Source of the DNA: Paracoccaceae bacterium
GTDB lineage: Bacteria; Pseudomonadota; Alphaproteobacteria; Rhodobacterales; Rhodobacteraceae
Reading direction: 5' to 3'
DNA: 6,297 bases
Assembly (NCBI GenBank): GCA_024742655.1
Contig: JANSYB010000150.1
Coordinates: forward strand, 1 to 6,297
Position numbers and translations under genes: made by a program. Under the pieces are notes generated by a model, which was not told where the DNA came from, made no database searches, and saw only the letters and a program-made list of their open reading frames with translations. This document shows positions 6,213 through 6,297 of this stretch, one piece after another (the stretch's first letter is position 1; every line of letters starts with the position of its first letter).

Positions 6213-6297
6213 TCAGGCCGCTTTTTCCTGCCAGACCGCGCCCACCTCGGCGCGGATGATCCGGGCGATCAGCGCGCAATCCTCGAGGCTGAAGGTC
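6213..6297 (-). CDS. C-terminal end of an unidentified protein, cut by window edge
   Basis: The last 27 codons of a minus-strand frame are visible, ending in TGA at 6213-6215. The peptide begins TFSLEDCALIARIIRAEVG and ends AVWQEKAA; it looks like an amphipathic C-terminal helix. That is too little to name a family. It reads in the same direction as ivd and lies 188 bases before it, with hairpins and a promoter between, so it is probably a separate transcription unit. Regulators often sit upstream of ivd in related clusters, but nothing here proves this is one. The coding call rests on the helical, non-random composition and on the hairpin following the stop. Confidence 0.5.
   Translation of the reverse strand, partial: TFSLEDCALIARIIRAEVGAVWQEKAA

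Overview
The window looks like the chromosome of a GC-rich alphaproteobacterium, most probably a roseobacter-type Rhodobacteraceae. This rests on the strong G/C bias at third codon positions, the FnrL-type box, the protein sequences (IVD, MccB, OmpW, and a six-cysteine secreted protein of a kind I associate with roseobacters) and a GC hairpin module resembling ones common between roseobacter genes. The assignment is by recognition only; no search was run.

From right to left on the minus strand: the last 27 codons of an unidentified gene (6213-6297); a 188-base intergenic stretch with GC hairpins, a sigma-70-like promoter and a perfect inverted repeat at the predicted transcription start; then a tight four-gene operon. 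The operon holds isovaleryl-CoA dehydrogenase (ivd, 4858-6024), a 99-residue membrane-anchored protein (4562-4861, ATGA overlap with ivd), an AMP-forming acyl-CoA synthetase of 519 residues (2999-4558, 3-base gap) and a secreted six-cysteine protein of 200 residues (2404-3006, 8-base overlap). After an 89-base tail-to-tail gap comes ompW on the plus strand (1703-2314), which ends in a clear intrinsic terminator. Divergent from ompW, the beta (carboxyltransferase) subunit of 3-methylcrotonyl-CoA carboxylase (mccB) starts at 1538 and runs off the left edge about 20-25 codons before its expected end.

The metabolic theme is leucine/isovalerate catabolism. IVD oxidises isovaleryl-CoA to 3-methylcrotonyl-CoA, and MccB, with a biotin-carrying alpha subunit that is not in the window, carboxylates it to 3-methylglutaconyl-CoA. 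The acyl-CoA synthetase could feed free isovalerate or a similar short acid into the route (inference). The two small proteins have no function I can assign, but their translational coupling to ivd and the synthetase suggests they are expressed with the pathway. OmpW interrupts the catabolic block and carries its own Fnr-type box placed exactly as for a class II activated promoter.

No mobile element, CRISPR array, tRNA or rRNA was seen. No clearly new system is present. The best leads are the two coupled unknown proteins, the operator-like palindrome in front of ivd, and the Fnr box in the ompW/mccB divergent region.
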